A stretch of DNA of 64,000 nucleotides from Halomonas alimentaria (GCF_009902005.1 NZ_WUTT01000001.1:2198227-2262226), one strand, 5' to 3'. Counted from the stretch's first letter, positions 26,409 to 34,912 are shown. The notes: generated from the sequence alone by a model not told the origin. Program-made: numbers and translations.

Positions 26409-26493
26409 GCTGGCCTCGCTCCGGGATCACCAGGTTGGCCTGAATGTATAGAAAGTTGCATGGCTTGTGCCGATTGATTGTCATGTCAGCCAT
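26401..26493 (-). CDS. Mini-ORF B, 30 codons, copy of the MoaB C-terminus
   Basis: Unrecognised as a stand-alone gene. It reads from ATG 26493 to a TAG at 26401-26403 that overlaps the moeA start (ATGGATAG, 8 nt). Residues 8-30 repeat the MoaB tail with a four-residue insertion (RHKPCNF, LYIQ, ANLVIPERGQHG). GAGCGAGG precedes its ATG. Against mini-ORF A it differs in the first residues but only by synonymous changes (ATT/ATC, CCC/CCG) further on. It may be a translated coupling peptide or a relic of duplication. Confidence 0.35.
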   Translation of the reverse strand: MADMTINRHKPCNFLYIQANLVIPERGQHG

Positions 26494-26635
26494 GCTGGCC
26501 TCGCTCGGGAATCACCAGGTTGGCCTGAATGTATAGAAAGTTGCATGGCTTGTGCCGATTGAACGTCTTGTCAGGCATGCTGGCCTCGCTCCGGAATCAC
26601 CAGATTGGCGAAATTACATGGTTTGTGTCGGCTGT
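26406..26635. repeat. 85-bp tandem direct repeat between moaB and moeA
   Basis: Two full units (26406-26490 and 26491-26575, about 92-93 percent identical by eye) and a third, 12 bases shorter and more diverged unit (26576 to about 26635) that is the genuine 3' end of moaB. Every unit contains the last moaB codons, a stop, and a GAGCGAGG ribosome site just before an ATG. Since 85 is not a multiple of 3, each unit shifts the frame and creates a chain of overlapping short ORFs. Confidence 0.92.
26486..26578 (-). CDS. Mini-ORF A, 30 codons, copy of the MoaB C-terminus
   Basis: Reads from ATG 26578, which overlaps the moaB stop by 8 nt (ATGCCTGA), to a TGA at 26486-26488 that overlaps the mini-ORF B start by 8 nt (ATGGCTGA). 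The shared part carries seven base changes relative to the moaB tail (CGA/CGG, AAA/AAG, TGT/TGC, AAT/AAC twice, TTC/TTT, CCG/CCC), all synonymous, plus an in-frame 12-base insertion (LYIQ). GAGCGAGG lies upstream of its ATG. Function unknown. Confidence 0.35.
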   Translation of the reverse strand: MPDKTFNRHKPCNFLYIQANLVIPERGQHG

Positions 26636-27092
26636 CGAGCTGCTCGGCGAGGATGCCATCCCAGGCGGTACGACAGGCGCCGGTGGAGCCCGGCAGGCAG
26701 AACAGCACGGTGGCGTTGGCCAGCCCACCCAGGCAGCGGCTCTGCACGGTGGAGCTGCCGATCTCCTGCCTGCTCAGTTGGCGAAACAGCTCCCCGAAGC
26801 CCTCGATTCGCTTATCGAGGAGCACCGATACCGCCTCCGGCGTGGAGTCACGCCCAGTGAAACCGGTGCCGCCGGTGGTGAGTACCACCTGTATCTCGGG
26901 GTCGGCGATCCAGGCGGAGACAACGGCGCGAATCCGGTAGACGTCATCGGGGACGATGCGCTTCTCGGCCAGGTGGTGGCCGGCCGTGGTCAGGCGCTCG
27001 ACCAGTGCCTGGCCGCTGCGGTCGGTCTCCTCGGTGCGGGTATCGGAGATCGTCAGCACGGCGATGGAGAGGGAGATCATCGACTCAGCCAT
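26571..27092 (-). CDS. moaB: Molybdopterin adenylyltransferase-like protein MoaB
   Basis: 173-residue MogA/MoaB-family protein that binds molybdopterin. SIAVLTISDTRTEETDRSGQ, VVLTTGGTGFTGRDSTPEA, GFGELFRQLSRQEIGSSTVQ and LPGSTGACRTAWDGILAEQLD match E. coli MoaB. The start is ATG 27092, overlapping the DUF1244 stop by 8 nt with GAGGAG upstream. Its last codons (RHKPCNFANLVIPERGQHA) are the third unit of the 85-bp repeat and lack the LYIQ residues of the other two copies. Works with moeA for the molybdenum cofactor. Confidence 0.93.
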   Translation of the reverse strand: MAESMISLSIAVLTISDTRTEETDRSGQALVERLTTAGHHLAEKRIVPDDVYRIRAVVSAWIADPEIQVVLTTGGTGFTGRDSTPEAVSVLLDKRIEGFGELFRQLSRQEIGSSTVQSRCLGGLANATVLFCLPGSTGACRTAWDGILAEQLDSRHKPCNFANLVIPERGQHA

Positions 27093-27435
27093 TCTGTGCT
27101 GACTCCTCGTTGTTCTGCCTGGTGCTGGGCTGCTTCGGGGCGTGGCGTGCCTCGAAGGCGGCCTGCTGTTCCGGCGTGGCCTCCTGCTGGTACTTCTCCT
27201 TCCACTCGGCGTAGGGCATGCCGTAGACATACTCGCGGGCCTTGTCGTAGTCGAGCTCGGCGCCGCGCTCCTCGGCGGCGGTCATCAGCCACTTGGAGAG
27301 GCAGTTGCGACAGAAGTCCGCGAGGATCATCAGGTCGATGTTCTGGACCTCCTTGTGCTCATCCAGGTGACGCAGCAGGCGACGGAAGGCGGCCGCCTCG
27401 AGTTCGGTGCGGGTTGTCTCGTCCAGGTGTTGCAT
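27085..27435 (-). CDS. DUF1244 family protein
   Basis: 116 residues from ATG 27435 (GGAG 8 nt upstream; a GTG three codons earlier is less likely). The conserved family block is EVQNIDLMILADFCRNCLSK followed by YGMPYAEWKEKYQ. CRNC is a possible metal or redox pair. The C-terminal tail is glutamine-rich and variable. Function is not established. It lies between the fdh terminator and moaB and is probably co-transcribed with moaB and moeA. Confidence 0.87.
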   Translation of the reverse strand: MQHLDETTRTELEAAAFRRLLRHLDEHKEVQNIDLMILADFCRNCLSKWLMTAAEERGAELDYDKAREYVYGMPYAEWKEKYQQEATPEQQAAFEARHAPKQPSTRQNNEESAQNG

Positions 27436-27470
27436 GGGGATCACTCCATCCTATGGTAGGCATCCAGAAT

Positions 27471-27499
27471 AACAAAAGACACCGCCCGAAGGCGGTGTC
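27471..27499 (-). terminator. Rho-independent terminator of the formate dehydrogenase operon
   Basis: GACACCGCC and GGCGGTGTC pair around a 4-nt loop; on the minus strand the stem is followed by TTTTGTT. It lies 23 bp after the gamma-subunit stop and separates the fdh operon from DUF1244-moaB-moeA. Confidence 0.85.
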
Positions 27500-27521
27500 G
27501 AAGGTGGCTCAATGAATCACG

Positions 27522-28595
27522 CTAGGTGGAGCTCTGCGGCGAGGAGCCTCCCGTCGCTTCCTTGCTGCCGGTAGCGAGCTGCTCCTCGGGCACGGCGCTC
27601 TCCTTCACCTCCTCATACCAGAGGTTATGGTGCTCCTTGGCCCAGGTCTCGTCGACGTAGCCGGTCGTCATGCCCTCGAGGGAGCCCTCGGTGCCGAGCG
27701 TGCCGATGTAGATATGGCCCAGCGCCACGGCGGTGAGGCCCAGTGCACCGATGCCGTGTACCAGATTGGCCCACTGCATGGTGTCACGCGCCTGTCCGTA
27801 GTTGGGGAAGTCCAGGACAAGGCCGCTGATGATCACCACCACCCCGGCGGTGGCCAGCAGCCAGTACCAGGCCTTCTCGCCGGCATTGGCGAAGCCTGCG
27901 TCGGGATGCTCCTTGCCCACCAGGCCGCCCCCCTTGCGGAACCAGTCGATGTCGTGCTTCTTCGGCAGGTTATGCACCAACAGCTTGGCCAGCAGGATCA
28001 GCAGCAGGATGCCGAAGAACGGCCCCAGGTAGTTGTGCACCAGCTTGGAGGCCGACACCATGGCGCCCCAGGCGCCGGCACCGAACAGCGGGTAGAACAC
28101 GTGCTTGCCGTAGAGGAGGGTGAGTCCCGACAGGGCGAGCAGGATGAACAGCGTGGCCACGCTCCAGTGCAATGAGCGCGACACGGCGCTCCAGCGCAGC
28201 AGTTTCCTTCCCGTGCGTGGCTCATCCAGCTTCTTGCGGCCCGCAATCAGGTAGAAGAGCACGATCATCGCCAGCATGCCGCCGATGACGATCAGCCCGT
28301 AGGGTGACACCCAGCGGTTGCGCCACTGGCGCCAGGTCTCGCCGCTGGCATTGACCAGGTTGTAGGTGGAGTCGAAGCGGCTGTCGCGATAGTTGGCATC
28401 GACCTCGCCGCTGCGAACCTGCCGCCAGGTGTCGGCGTCCAGAGCAGGCACGGCGGTGGCCGCCTCGCCCTGGGGGTCCGACTGGGCCTGGGCGCCCTGG
28501 GCCAGCGCCAGGCCAACTACCAGCACCAGGGCCGGCAGCACCAGGGCCAGCAGCGGCAGTCGCCATAGCGACCGCCATTGGATGGAGTGGCTCAT
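27522..28595 (-). CDS. Formate dehydrogenase gamma subunit (cytochrome b556)
   Basis: Membrane haem-b subunit that passes electrons from the beta subunit to quinone (357 residues). An N-terminal signal-like segment and a periplasmic region of about 80 residues (DTWRQVRSGEVDANYRD, typical of this subunit) precede four transmembrane helices with haem histidines in SRSLHWSVATLFILLALSG, SASKLVHNYLGPFFG and WANLVHGIGALGL. AGGAGGTGATCTC lies directly before the ATG. Last gene of the operon, followed by a terminator. Confidence 0.94.
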   Translation of the reverse strand: MSHSIQWRSLWRLPLLALVLPALVLVVGLALAQGAQAQSDPQGEAATAVPALDADTWRQVRSGEVDANYRDSRFDSTYNLVNASGETWRQWRNRWVSPYGLIVIGGMLAMIVLFYLIAGRKKLDEPRTGRKLLRWSAVSRSLHWSVATLFILLALSGLTLLYGKHVFYPLFGAGAWGAMVSASKLVHNYLGPFFGILLLILLAKLLVHNLPKKHDIDWFRKGGGLVGKEHPDAGFANAGEKAWYWLLATAGVVVIISGLVLDFPNYGQARDTMQWANLVHGIGALGLTAVALGHIYIGTLGTEGSLEGMTTGYVDETWAKEHHNLWYEEVKESAVPEEQLATGSKEATGGSSPQSST

Positions 28596-28607
28596 GAGAT
28601 CACCTCC

Positions 28608-29261
28608 TCAGCCCTGGCGGGCCGCATCGTAAGCGAGAGAGTCCGCTGCCGAAACGTCCGGCTGACCCGCCCGGGTGCGCTCCTGCTCGCGACGCTGGTT
28701 GCCTGACCAGCCGCCATCCTTGTGGCCGCGCTGGACGACACGCTGGCGGAAGATGTCAGCGACTTCCTGGGCATCGCCGGCCAGCAGCGCCTTGGTGGAG
28801 CACATCTCGGCGCACAGCGGCAACTTGCCCTCCGCGATGCGGTTGGCGCCGTACTTCTGGTACTCCTCCTCCTTGGTCTCCGCCGGACCACCGGCGCAGA
28901 AGGTGCACTTGTCCATCTTGCCGCGCTCGCCGAAGGCATTCTGCTGGGGGAACTGCGGGGCGCCAAAGGGACAGGCGTAGAGGCAGTAGCCGCAGCCGAT
29001 GCACAGATCCTTGTCGTGGAGCACGATACCGTCGTCGGTCTTGTAGAAGCAGTCGGTGGGGCAGACCGCCATACACGGCGCGTCGTCGCAGTGCATGCAG
29101 GCGACCGAGATCGAGACTTCCTCGGGTTCGCCGTCGTTGAGTGTCACGACCCGGCGGCGCTGGATGCCCCAGTCGGTCTCGTTGGCGTTCTTGCAGGCGG
29201 TGACGCAGCCGTTGCACTCGATGCAGCGCTCCGCGTCGCACATGAATTTCATCTGGGCCAT
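28608..29261 (-). CDS. Formate dehydrogenase beta subunit (four [4Fe-4S] ferredoxin)
   Basis: 217-residue electron-transfer subunit. Cysteine clusters are ordered CIECNGCVTAC, CMHCDDAPCMAVCP, CIGCGYCLYACPFGAP and CTFC...CAEMC, enough for four clusters. It has no C-terminal membrane anchor, unlike E. coli FdnH, so it depends on the cytochrome subunit for membrane attachment. Start MAQMKFMCDAERC with GAGGAG upstream. 12-bp gap to the gamma subunit. Confidence 0.95.
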   Translation of the reverse strand: MAQMKFMCDAERCIECNGCVTACKNANETDWGIQRRRVVTLNDGEPEEVSISVACMHCDDAPCMAVCPTDCFYKTDDGIVLHDKDLCIGCGYCLYACPFGAPQFPQQNAFGERGKMDKCTFCAGGPAETKEEEYQKYGANRIAEGKLPLCAEMCSTKALLAGDAQEVADIFRQRVVQRGHKDGGWSGNQRREQERTRAGQPDVSAADSLAYDAARQG

Positions 29262-29316
29262 GGTAGTCTCCTCGTGGCGGGACGGGCCGGGCCCGCCCCG
29301 CGTGTTTCGTCAGGCG

Positions 29317-32169
29317 TCAGGCGCGCTCGATGCGGCACAGGGTGCACTTGGTTTCCTGCATCTGGGTCACGGTGTCGTAGCCGTAGGTGGTGGCGGTATT
29401 GGCCGCCTCGCCCAGCACATAGGGTGCCGAGCCCTCCGGATAGACGTCGTGCAGGCTCTCGCCCTGGAACATGCCGCCGAAGTGGAAGGGCATGAACACC
29501 ACCTCGCGGGCAACGCGGTTGGTCACCAGTGCCTTGACCCGCACGCGGCCGCCCTCGGCACCCTCGACCCAGACGTCGTCGCCCTCGGCGATACCCAGGT
29601 CGTTGGCCAGCGCCGGGTTGATCTCGACGAACATCTCCTGCTGCAGTTCGGCGAGCCAGGACATGGAGCGGGTCTCCTCGCCACCGCCTTCGTATTCCAC
29701 CAGGCGTCCGGAGGTGAGGATGATCGGGTAGTCCCCGGTCACATCCTGCTCCTGGATGCTCTTGTAGAGCGTCGGCAGGCGGTAGTGGGAGGCGACGTCG
29801 TCCCAGGTCGGGTAGTCCTCGACCAGGTCGCGACGGCTGGTATACAGCGGCTCGCGGTGCTTGGGGATCGGGTCGGGGAAGGTCCAGACGTTGCAGCGCG
29901 CCTTGGCGTTGCCGAAGGGCGAACACTCGTGGGCGATGGCCACGCGCTGGATGCCGCCGGAGAGGTCGGTCTTCCAGTTCTTGCCCTCCGCCTCGGCCTG
30001 TTCCTCGGCGGTGAGGTCATCCCACCAGCCCAGGTCTTTGAGCATCTCGGCGGTGAACTCGGGATAGCCATCCTCGAGCTCGGAACCGGCGCTGAAGGAG
30101 CCATCGGAGAGGATGTTCTGCCCGTTGTGCTCGATGCCGAAGCGGGCGCGGAAGGTGAGGCCACCCTCGGAGACCTTCTTGCTGGTGTCGTAGAGGATCG
30201 GGGTGCCGGGGTGGCCCATCTTGGCGTTGCCCCAGCAGGGCCAGGGCAGGCCGTAGTAGTCACCGTCCGCGGGACCGCCCTCGGCCTTGAGGTCGCGGAA
30301 GCTGAAGGTGTGCCAGTTCTGCTGGTGCGCCTTGAGACGCTCCGGGCTCTGGCCGGTGTAGCCCACGGTCCACATGCCGGCGTTGAACTCGCGGGTGATG
30401 TCCTCGATCACCGGCTCGGTGCCTTTGACCTCGATGTTCTTGAAGAGCTGGTCGGCAAAGCCCAGCTTGCGCGAGAGCAGGTACATGATCTCGTGGTCGG
30501 GCTTGGACTCGAACAGCGGGTCGATCACCTTGTCGCGCCACTGGATGGAGCGGTTGGTGGCGGTGACACTGCCGGTGGTCTCGAACTGGGTCGCCGCCGG
30601 CAGCAGGTAGACACCGTCCTGGCGGCCATGCATGACGCCTGCCACGGTGGGGTAGGGGTCGACGATGACCATCATCTCCAGCTGCTGCATGGCCTTCTGC
30701 ATCTCGGGGCCACGGGTCTGGGAGTTGACCGCATGGCCCCAGTAGAACATCGCCTTGAGTTGGGTGCGCTGGGTGATGTTCTCATCGTCTTCGAGGACGC
30801 CGTCGATCCAGCGCGACACCGTGATGCCGTTGGTGTACATGGGCTGGTCGTCCGAGTACTCGGTCTGGTCGAAGCGGCCCTTCAGCCACTCGTAGTCGAG
30901 ATCCCAGACCCGCGCCCAGTGCTTCCAGGCGCCTTCGGCCAGGCCGTAGTAGCCGGGCAGGGAGTGGGACATCAGGCCCAGATCGGTGGCGCCCTGGACG
31001 TTGTCGTGGCCGCGGAAGATGTTGGCGCCGCCACCGGACTTGCCGATGTTGCCCAGTGCCAGCTCGAGGATGCAGTAGGCGCGGGTGTTGTTGTTGCCGG
31101 TGGTGTGCTGGGTGCCGCCCATGCACCACACGATGCAGCCGGGGCGGTTCTCTGCCAGGCGGCGGGCGGTGTCGTACATCTGCGCCTCGGGCACACCGGT
31201 GATGCGCTCAACCTCATCGGGCGGGAAGTTGGCGACCTCCTCGCGCACCTCGTCCAGGGCGTAGACGCGCTGGTCGATATACTCGCGGTCCTCCCAGCCA
31301 TTGGCGAAGATGTGCCACAGCAGGCCCCAGATGAAGGCCACGTCGGAGCCGGGGCGGATGCGTACATAGCTGTCGGCCTTGGCGGCAGTACGCGTGAAGC
31401 GCGGGTCGACGACGATGATCTGCGCCTGGCTGCGCTCCTTGGCCAGCAGGATATGCTGCATGGCCACCGGATGCGCCTCGCTGGGGTTGGAGCCGATGAA
31501 CATGATCGACTTGCTGTTCTGGAGGTCGTTGAGCGAGTTGGTCATCGCCCCGTAGCCCCAGGTGTTGGCCACGCCGGCCACGGTGGTGGAGTGGCAGATG
31601 CGCGCCTGGTGGTCGGTATTGTTGGTACCGGCCAGGGCGGCGAACTTGCGCATCAGGTAGGCCTGTTCGTTGTTGAACTTGGCCGAGCCCAGCCAGTAGA
31701 TGCTGTCGGGGCCATGCTGCTCGGTGAGCTGGAGCACCTTGTCGCCGATCTCTTCGATGGCGTCCTCCCAGCTCATTCGCTGCCATTCCCCACCCACCAG
31801 CTTCATGGGGTACTTGAGGCGGCGGCTGGAGTGGCCATGCTGACGAAGAGACGCGCCCTTGGCGCAGTGGGCGCCGCGGTTGATCGGGTGATCGAAGGCC
31901 GGCTCCTGCTTGGTCCAGACCCCTTCCTGGACCTCGGCATAGACGCCGCAGCCCACCGAGCAGTGTGAGCAGACGGTGCGCTTGGTCTCCACCGGGGCGT
32001 CGGAGAACGCGGTCTTCTCGGCGGCTTCGGCACGGCGCATCATCGGCGTGCCCATGAAACCGGCGGCGGCCAGGCCCCCGGTGGTTGCCCCGCTCCGCTT
32101 GAGGAACTGGCGACGTGAAATGCCCAGGCCCTGGGGCCGCTGGGACTGTGTCTTACGAGTCAGACGCAT
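29317..32169 (-). CDS. Formate dehydrogenase alpha subunit, molybdopterin, Cys-type, Tat-exported
   Basis: Oxidises formate to CO2, probably at the periplasmic face. 950 residues from ATG 32169. The twin-arginine signal SRRQFLKRSG (residues 18-27) is followed by a [4Fe-4S] site (C67, C70, C74, C102) and molybdopterin domains (Molybdopterin, then Molydop_binding with SGRLVEYEGGGEETRSMSWL). Cys192 in QARICHSTTVAG stands where E. coli FdnG has selenocysteine, so no recoding is needed. The gene continues through PFHFGGMFQGESLHDVYPEG to a C-terminal KCTLCRIERA. Third from the end of the operon. Confidence 0.96.
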   Translation of the reverse strand: MRLTRKTQSQRPQGLGISRRQFLKRSGATTGGLAAAGFMGTPMMRRAEAAEKTAFSDAPVETKRTVCSHCSVGCGVYAEVQEGVWTKQEPAFDHPINRGAHCAKGASLRQHGHSSRRLKYPMKLVGGEWQRMSWEDAIEEIGDKVLQLTEQHGPDSIYWLGSAKFNNEQAYLMRKFAALAGTNNTDHQARICHSTTVAGVANTWGYGAMTNSLNDLQNSKSIMFIGSNPSEAHPVAMQHILLAKERSQAQIIVVDPRFTRTAAKADSYVRIRPGSDVAFIWGLLWHIFANGWEDREYIDQRVYALDEVREEVANFPPDEVERITGVPEAQMYDTARRLAENRPGCIVWCMGGTQHTTGNNNTRAYCILELALGNIGKSGGGANIFRGHDNVQGATDLGLMSHSLPGYYGLAEGAWKHWARVWDLDYEWLKGRFDQTEYSDDQPMYTNGITVSRWIDGVLEDDENITQRTQLKAMFYWGHAVNSQTRGPEMQKAMQQLEMMVIVDPYPTVAGVMHGRQDGVYLLPAATQFETTGSVTATNRSIQWRDKVIDPLFESKPDHEIMYLLSRKLGFADQLFKNIEVKGTEPVIEDITREFNAGMWTVGYTGQSPERLKAHQQNWHTFSFRDLKAEGGPADGDYYGLPWPCWGNAKMGHPGTPILYDTSKKVSEGGLTFRARFGIEHNGQNILSDGSFSAGSELEDGYPEFTAEMLKDLGWWDDLTAEEQAEAEGKNWKTDLSGGIQRVAIAHECSPFGNAKARCNVWTFPDPIPKHREPLYTSRRDLVEDYPTWDDVASHYRLPTLYKSIQEQDVTGDYPIILTSGRLVEYEGGGEETRSMSWLAELQQEMFVEINPALANDLGIAEGDDVWVEGAEGGRVRVKALVTNRVAREVVFMPFHFGGMFQGESLHDVYPEGSAPYVLGEAANTATTYGYDTVTQMQETKCTLCRIERA

Positions 32170-32195
32170 GACATCTCTCTCCTCGCTGGCGGCCG

Positions 32196-32399
32196 TCAAT
32201 CACGCAGGGTGGCGTAGTAGGCCCGGATATGGGGGGTTTCGTGGTAGTTGCTGTCGGCCTTCTCGGGGGCAGCCTTCTCCGCGGTGTCGGCCTGGACCAG
32301 GGTCACGTGGCCCACGGCGGCAGCGGCACCCGCCGCGGCGGTGCCGGCGCCCAGGGTCTTCAGGAAGCGCCGGCGCTCCGGGTTGCTTGTCGTGCGCAT
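32196..32399 (-). CDS. Small twin-arginine peptide of formate dehydrogenase operons
   Basis: 67 residues from ATG 32399, with AGGAG 7 nt upstream; the much longer open frame upstream is not coding. It has a Tat signal (ERRRFLKTLGAG), an alanine-rich hydrophobic stretch and a short tail ending HIRAYYATLRD. It matches the small conserved Tat-target peptide found just before fdhA in many proteobacterial fdh clusters. A role in assembly or export of the enzyme is likely but unproven. Confidence 0.88.
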   Translation of the reverse strand: MRTTSNPERRRFLKTLGAGTAAAGAAAAVGHVTLVQADTAEKAAPEKADSNYHETPHIRAYYATLRD

Positions 32400-32476
32400 G
32401 GTGTTCTCCTCTCTCATTTTTCTCATCATTCTTGTTGTGGCCGTCGGTCGGCCTTGTTCTTTTGATGCCTGGCGGG

Positions 32477-33127
32477 TCAGGGCTCGATGATCCTTACCGG
32501 GGAGCGCTCCGCCTCTGCGGCCAGCTGGCTGCGCTCGCGGGCGATGAAGGCCTGCCCGAGCTCTCCTGTTCGAGCATAGAAGGCCGTGTCGACTCGGGCC
32601 AGATCGTCCAGACAACGCTCAGCCCATGGTGCGAGGTGCGACATAAAGAAAGCGGCGGTCTCCGCCGCGTGGTCCTCGATCAGCATGGCCATGATCTCGA
32701 ACAGCGCGGCCAGGTGATCCTCGGGATCGTGGCTGCACTCACTGCGCATGAAGCCCAGTCGACGCAGGTCCTCGCGCAGCGCCACCAGCGCCTGGTCCAT
32801 CAGCTCGCCGTTGCGGTACCAGGAGGCGTAGGGTGTGATCTCGCCCTGGACCACGCCCACCAGATGGCGGAAATGGGCGCGCTCGAGCTCGCTCGGGGTG
32901 GCGCCGCCGGCGGCGTGGGAGAGCCTCGCCAGTGCCGCGGCGACGGGGTCCCGGTTCTCCTCGACATCATCCTCGAGCTCGAGTCTGGCGAGCCAGGCGA
33001 GCAGCTCGTCATCGACGGGTTCGCGTATCAGGCGCGCCAGCAGGCGGTAAAGGTCAGCGCGCAGCGCCTCCTGCTCATCCGGCGCTGCCTCCGTGGCCAG
33101 CATGTCCTGATCCATCTCCTGGCTCAT
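32477..33127 (-). CDS. TorD/DmsD-family chaperone for formate dehydrogenase
   Basis: 216-residue all-helical chaperone. LRADLYRLLARLIREPVDDE at the start, SELERAHFRHLVGVVQGEIT and PYASWYRNGELM, and EDHLAALFEIMAMLIED are typical TorD signatures. Expected to bind the Tat signal of the alpha subunit in the cytoplasm until cofactor is inserted. 4-bp gap after the ferredoxin gene. Confidence 0.92.
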   Translation of the reverse strand: MSQEMDQDMLATEAAPDEQEALRADLYRLLARLIREPVDDELLAWLARLELEDDVEENRDPVAAALARLSHAAGGATPSELERAHFRHLVGVVQGEITPYASWYRNGELMDQALVALREDLRRLGFMRSECSHDPEDHLAALFEIMAMLIEDHAAETAAFFMSHLAPWAERCLDDLARVDTAFYARTGELGQAFIARERSQLAAEAERSPVRIIEP

Positions 33128-33131
33128 GGCG

Positions 33132-34850
33132 TCACACCTTCAGTTGGGATTCGGGGTCGCGGACCATGCCCTGGTACACGTCCTTGACGCGACAGTCCTC
33201 GCACATCTCCAGTCGCGCCGCGGCGTCGCCGGCGAAGTAGGGGTGTTCGGCCAGTTTCGCCTTGATGGTGGCGATGGTGCTTGCGCTGGCGAAGGGCTTG
33301 CCACAGCGAATGCAGCAGAAGGGCGGCTCCTCGTGACGAGCCTGGCGCTGGGTACGGCTCGCATCGGCCAGGAAGCCGGGCACCAGGCGAATGGCATCCT
33401 CGGGGCACGCCTCCACGCACAGGCCGCACTGCACGCAATCGGCTTCGCGATAGCTGAGCAGCGGAGTCTCGTCACCGCTGGCCAGGGCCGGAGTGGGACA
33501 ATTGCTGACACAGGCGAAGCAGAGCGTGCAGGCGTCGCGGTCGATCTCGAGCCCCCCGTAGGCGGCACCGGATGGCATGGGGTGGCGCTGGCCGTCGGCC
33601 TTGCCGAGTGCTGTCAGGCGTGCCAGCACCTCCTCGAAGCGCTCCCGTTTGGGCTGCGCGGATAGTTCGAGAGGTTCTTCGCTGAGCGGCAGGTACTCCG
33701 GCAGGGCATCACGGGCGGCACCATCGCCGCGCTGGATGCGCTTGATGCGGCCTGGCTCGTGACCCAGCGCCGCCAGCAGCGCCTGGGCCTGGGCGATCTG
33801 GTCATCGATGAAGGCGGACAGCGTGGGTGGCAACTCGGGATGCACCTGGATACGCACCTCGGCGGCCCCGGCGGCCAGCGCGGTGAGCCACTGGTCGTGG
33901 CCGGCATTGCCCAGCTCCTCCAGCGGGACGTCGAGCACACAGCCGGCCGGCTCATCCTCGATCTCCAGCTCGCCGGCCTCGACGAAGCGCATCACCGGCA
34001 CGCTGCCGCCGGCCTGGCGATAGGCGTCCAGCCAGCTGGCCAGGGCCTCCTGCTGACGCGCGGGTTCCGGCAGGCGGAACTGGATGGCGCCGGTGGGGCA
34101 GGCGCTGGAGCAGCTGCCCACACCCTGGCAGAGGTAGGGGTCGATCTCGATACGCGACTCGATGCGACCCTTGTGGCTGGATATGGCGTCCGCGGGGCAG
34201 ACCTCGAGGCAGCGGGTACAGCCGACATTGCCCGAGGCGGAGTGGGCGCAGAGATCGGCGTTGATCTGGAAGTAGCGCGGCTTGTCGAACTCGCCGACCA
34301 GCTCGGCGAACTCGTCCAGGGCCGCATCGCTCTCCGCGCCTCCCCAGGCGAGGTGGCGATACCCGGGAGGTGGCAGTTCGAGTTCCAGGGCCGGTGAGCG
34401 ACCCAGGTCGAGGATCAGGTCGGCATGCTGACGACCGAGCAGCGGCAGCGTCAGGTCGAGCCGCTCGTCCGGGCCGTGGAGGCCAACGCTGAACCGCCCC
34501 AGATAGCCCTCGATGCGCAACTGGCTGCGTTGCGTGGGCGACAGGGTCCGGCAGGGCAGGCGTCGGGTACTCTCCAGCAGCGCTTCGACCTGCACGTCGT
34601 CGAGCAGGGTATCGGCGGCGGCCGGTTCGGTGATCAGCAGGGCGATAGCGGAAAGCCCTTGCCCCTGCAGGCGTTGAGCGGCCTGGCGGACGCTGATCTC
34701 GTCGCCCAGCAGCAGGGCGTGACCGGCGCTCTCGTAGGTGACGCTGGCGGGGGTCAGGTTGACCGGCCAGGAGACGCGCTGCCGAGCCGCCTCGCGGGCG
34801 CTGCGGTTGGCAGCGTCGTCCACGGTCACGGCGTCAATGGGTGATGTCAT
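33132..34850 (-). CDS. Multi-cluster 4Fe-4S protein of the formate dehydrogenase operon
   Basis: 572-residue soluble polyferredoxin. Clusters: CTRCLEVCPADAI and CQGVGSCSSACPTGAI (residues about 205-255), CTLCFACVSNCPTPA and CVQCGLCVEACPEDAI (about 435-490), then a C-terminal CCIRCGKPF...CEDCR pair resembling a zinc ribbon. The N-terminal 190 residues lack iron-sulfur motifs. Homologues sit in fdh clusters with DUF3305/3306 and a TorD chaperone. It may supply electrons or sulfur during maturation; the exact role is not known. Confidence 0.88.
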   Translation of the reverse strand: MTSPIDAVTVDDAANRSAREAARQRVSWPVNLTPASVTYESAGHALLLGDEISVRQAAQRLQGQGLSAIALLITEPAAADTLLDDVQVEALLESTRRLPCRTLSPTQRSQLRIEGYLGRFSVGLHGPDERLDLTLPLLGRQHADLILDLGRSPALELELPPPGYRHLAWGGAESDAALDEFAELVGEFDKPRYFQINADLCAHSASGNVGCTRCLEVCPADAISSHKGRIESRIEIDPYLCQGVGSCSSACPTGAIQFRLPEPARQQEALASWLDAYRQAGGSVPVMRFVEAGELEIEDEPAGCVLDVPLEELGNAGHDQWLTALAAGAAEVRIQVHPELPPTLSAFIDDQIAQAQALLAALGHEPGRIKRIQRGDGAARDALPEYLPLSEEPLELSAQPKRERFEEVLARLTALGKADGQRHPMPSGAAYGGLEIDRDACTLCFACVSNCPTPALASGDETPLLSYREADCVQCGLCVEACPEDAIRLVPGFLADASRTQRQARHEEPPFCCIRCGKPFASASTIATIKAKLAEHPYFAGDAAARLEMCEDCRVKDVYQGMVRDPESQLKV

Positions 34851-34912
34851 GCAGCCTCACGGTAGTGGTGTCGTGCTTGTTGTCGTTATTGGTGAACATT
34901 GAAAAATCAGCA

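Noticed and set aside
31590..31600. Selenocysteine (UGA) in the formate dehydrogenase
   Set aside because: The active-site codon region reads RICHSTT with an ordinary cysteine; no in-frame UGA is present, so no SECIS element was sought further.
29056..31968. Long antisense open frame over fdhA
   Set aside because: Shadow of the formate dehydrogenase alpha gene; composition is typical of complementary-strand translation. The same applies to the long frames opposite prpE and metH.
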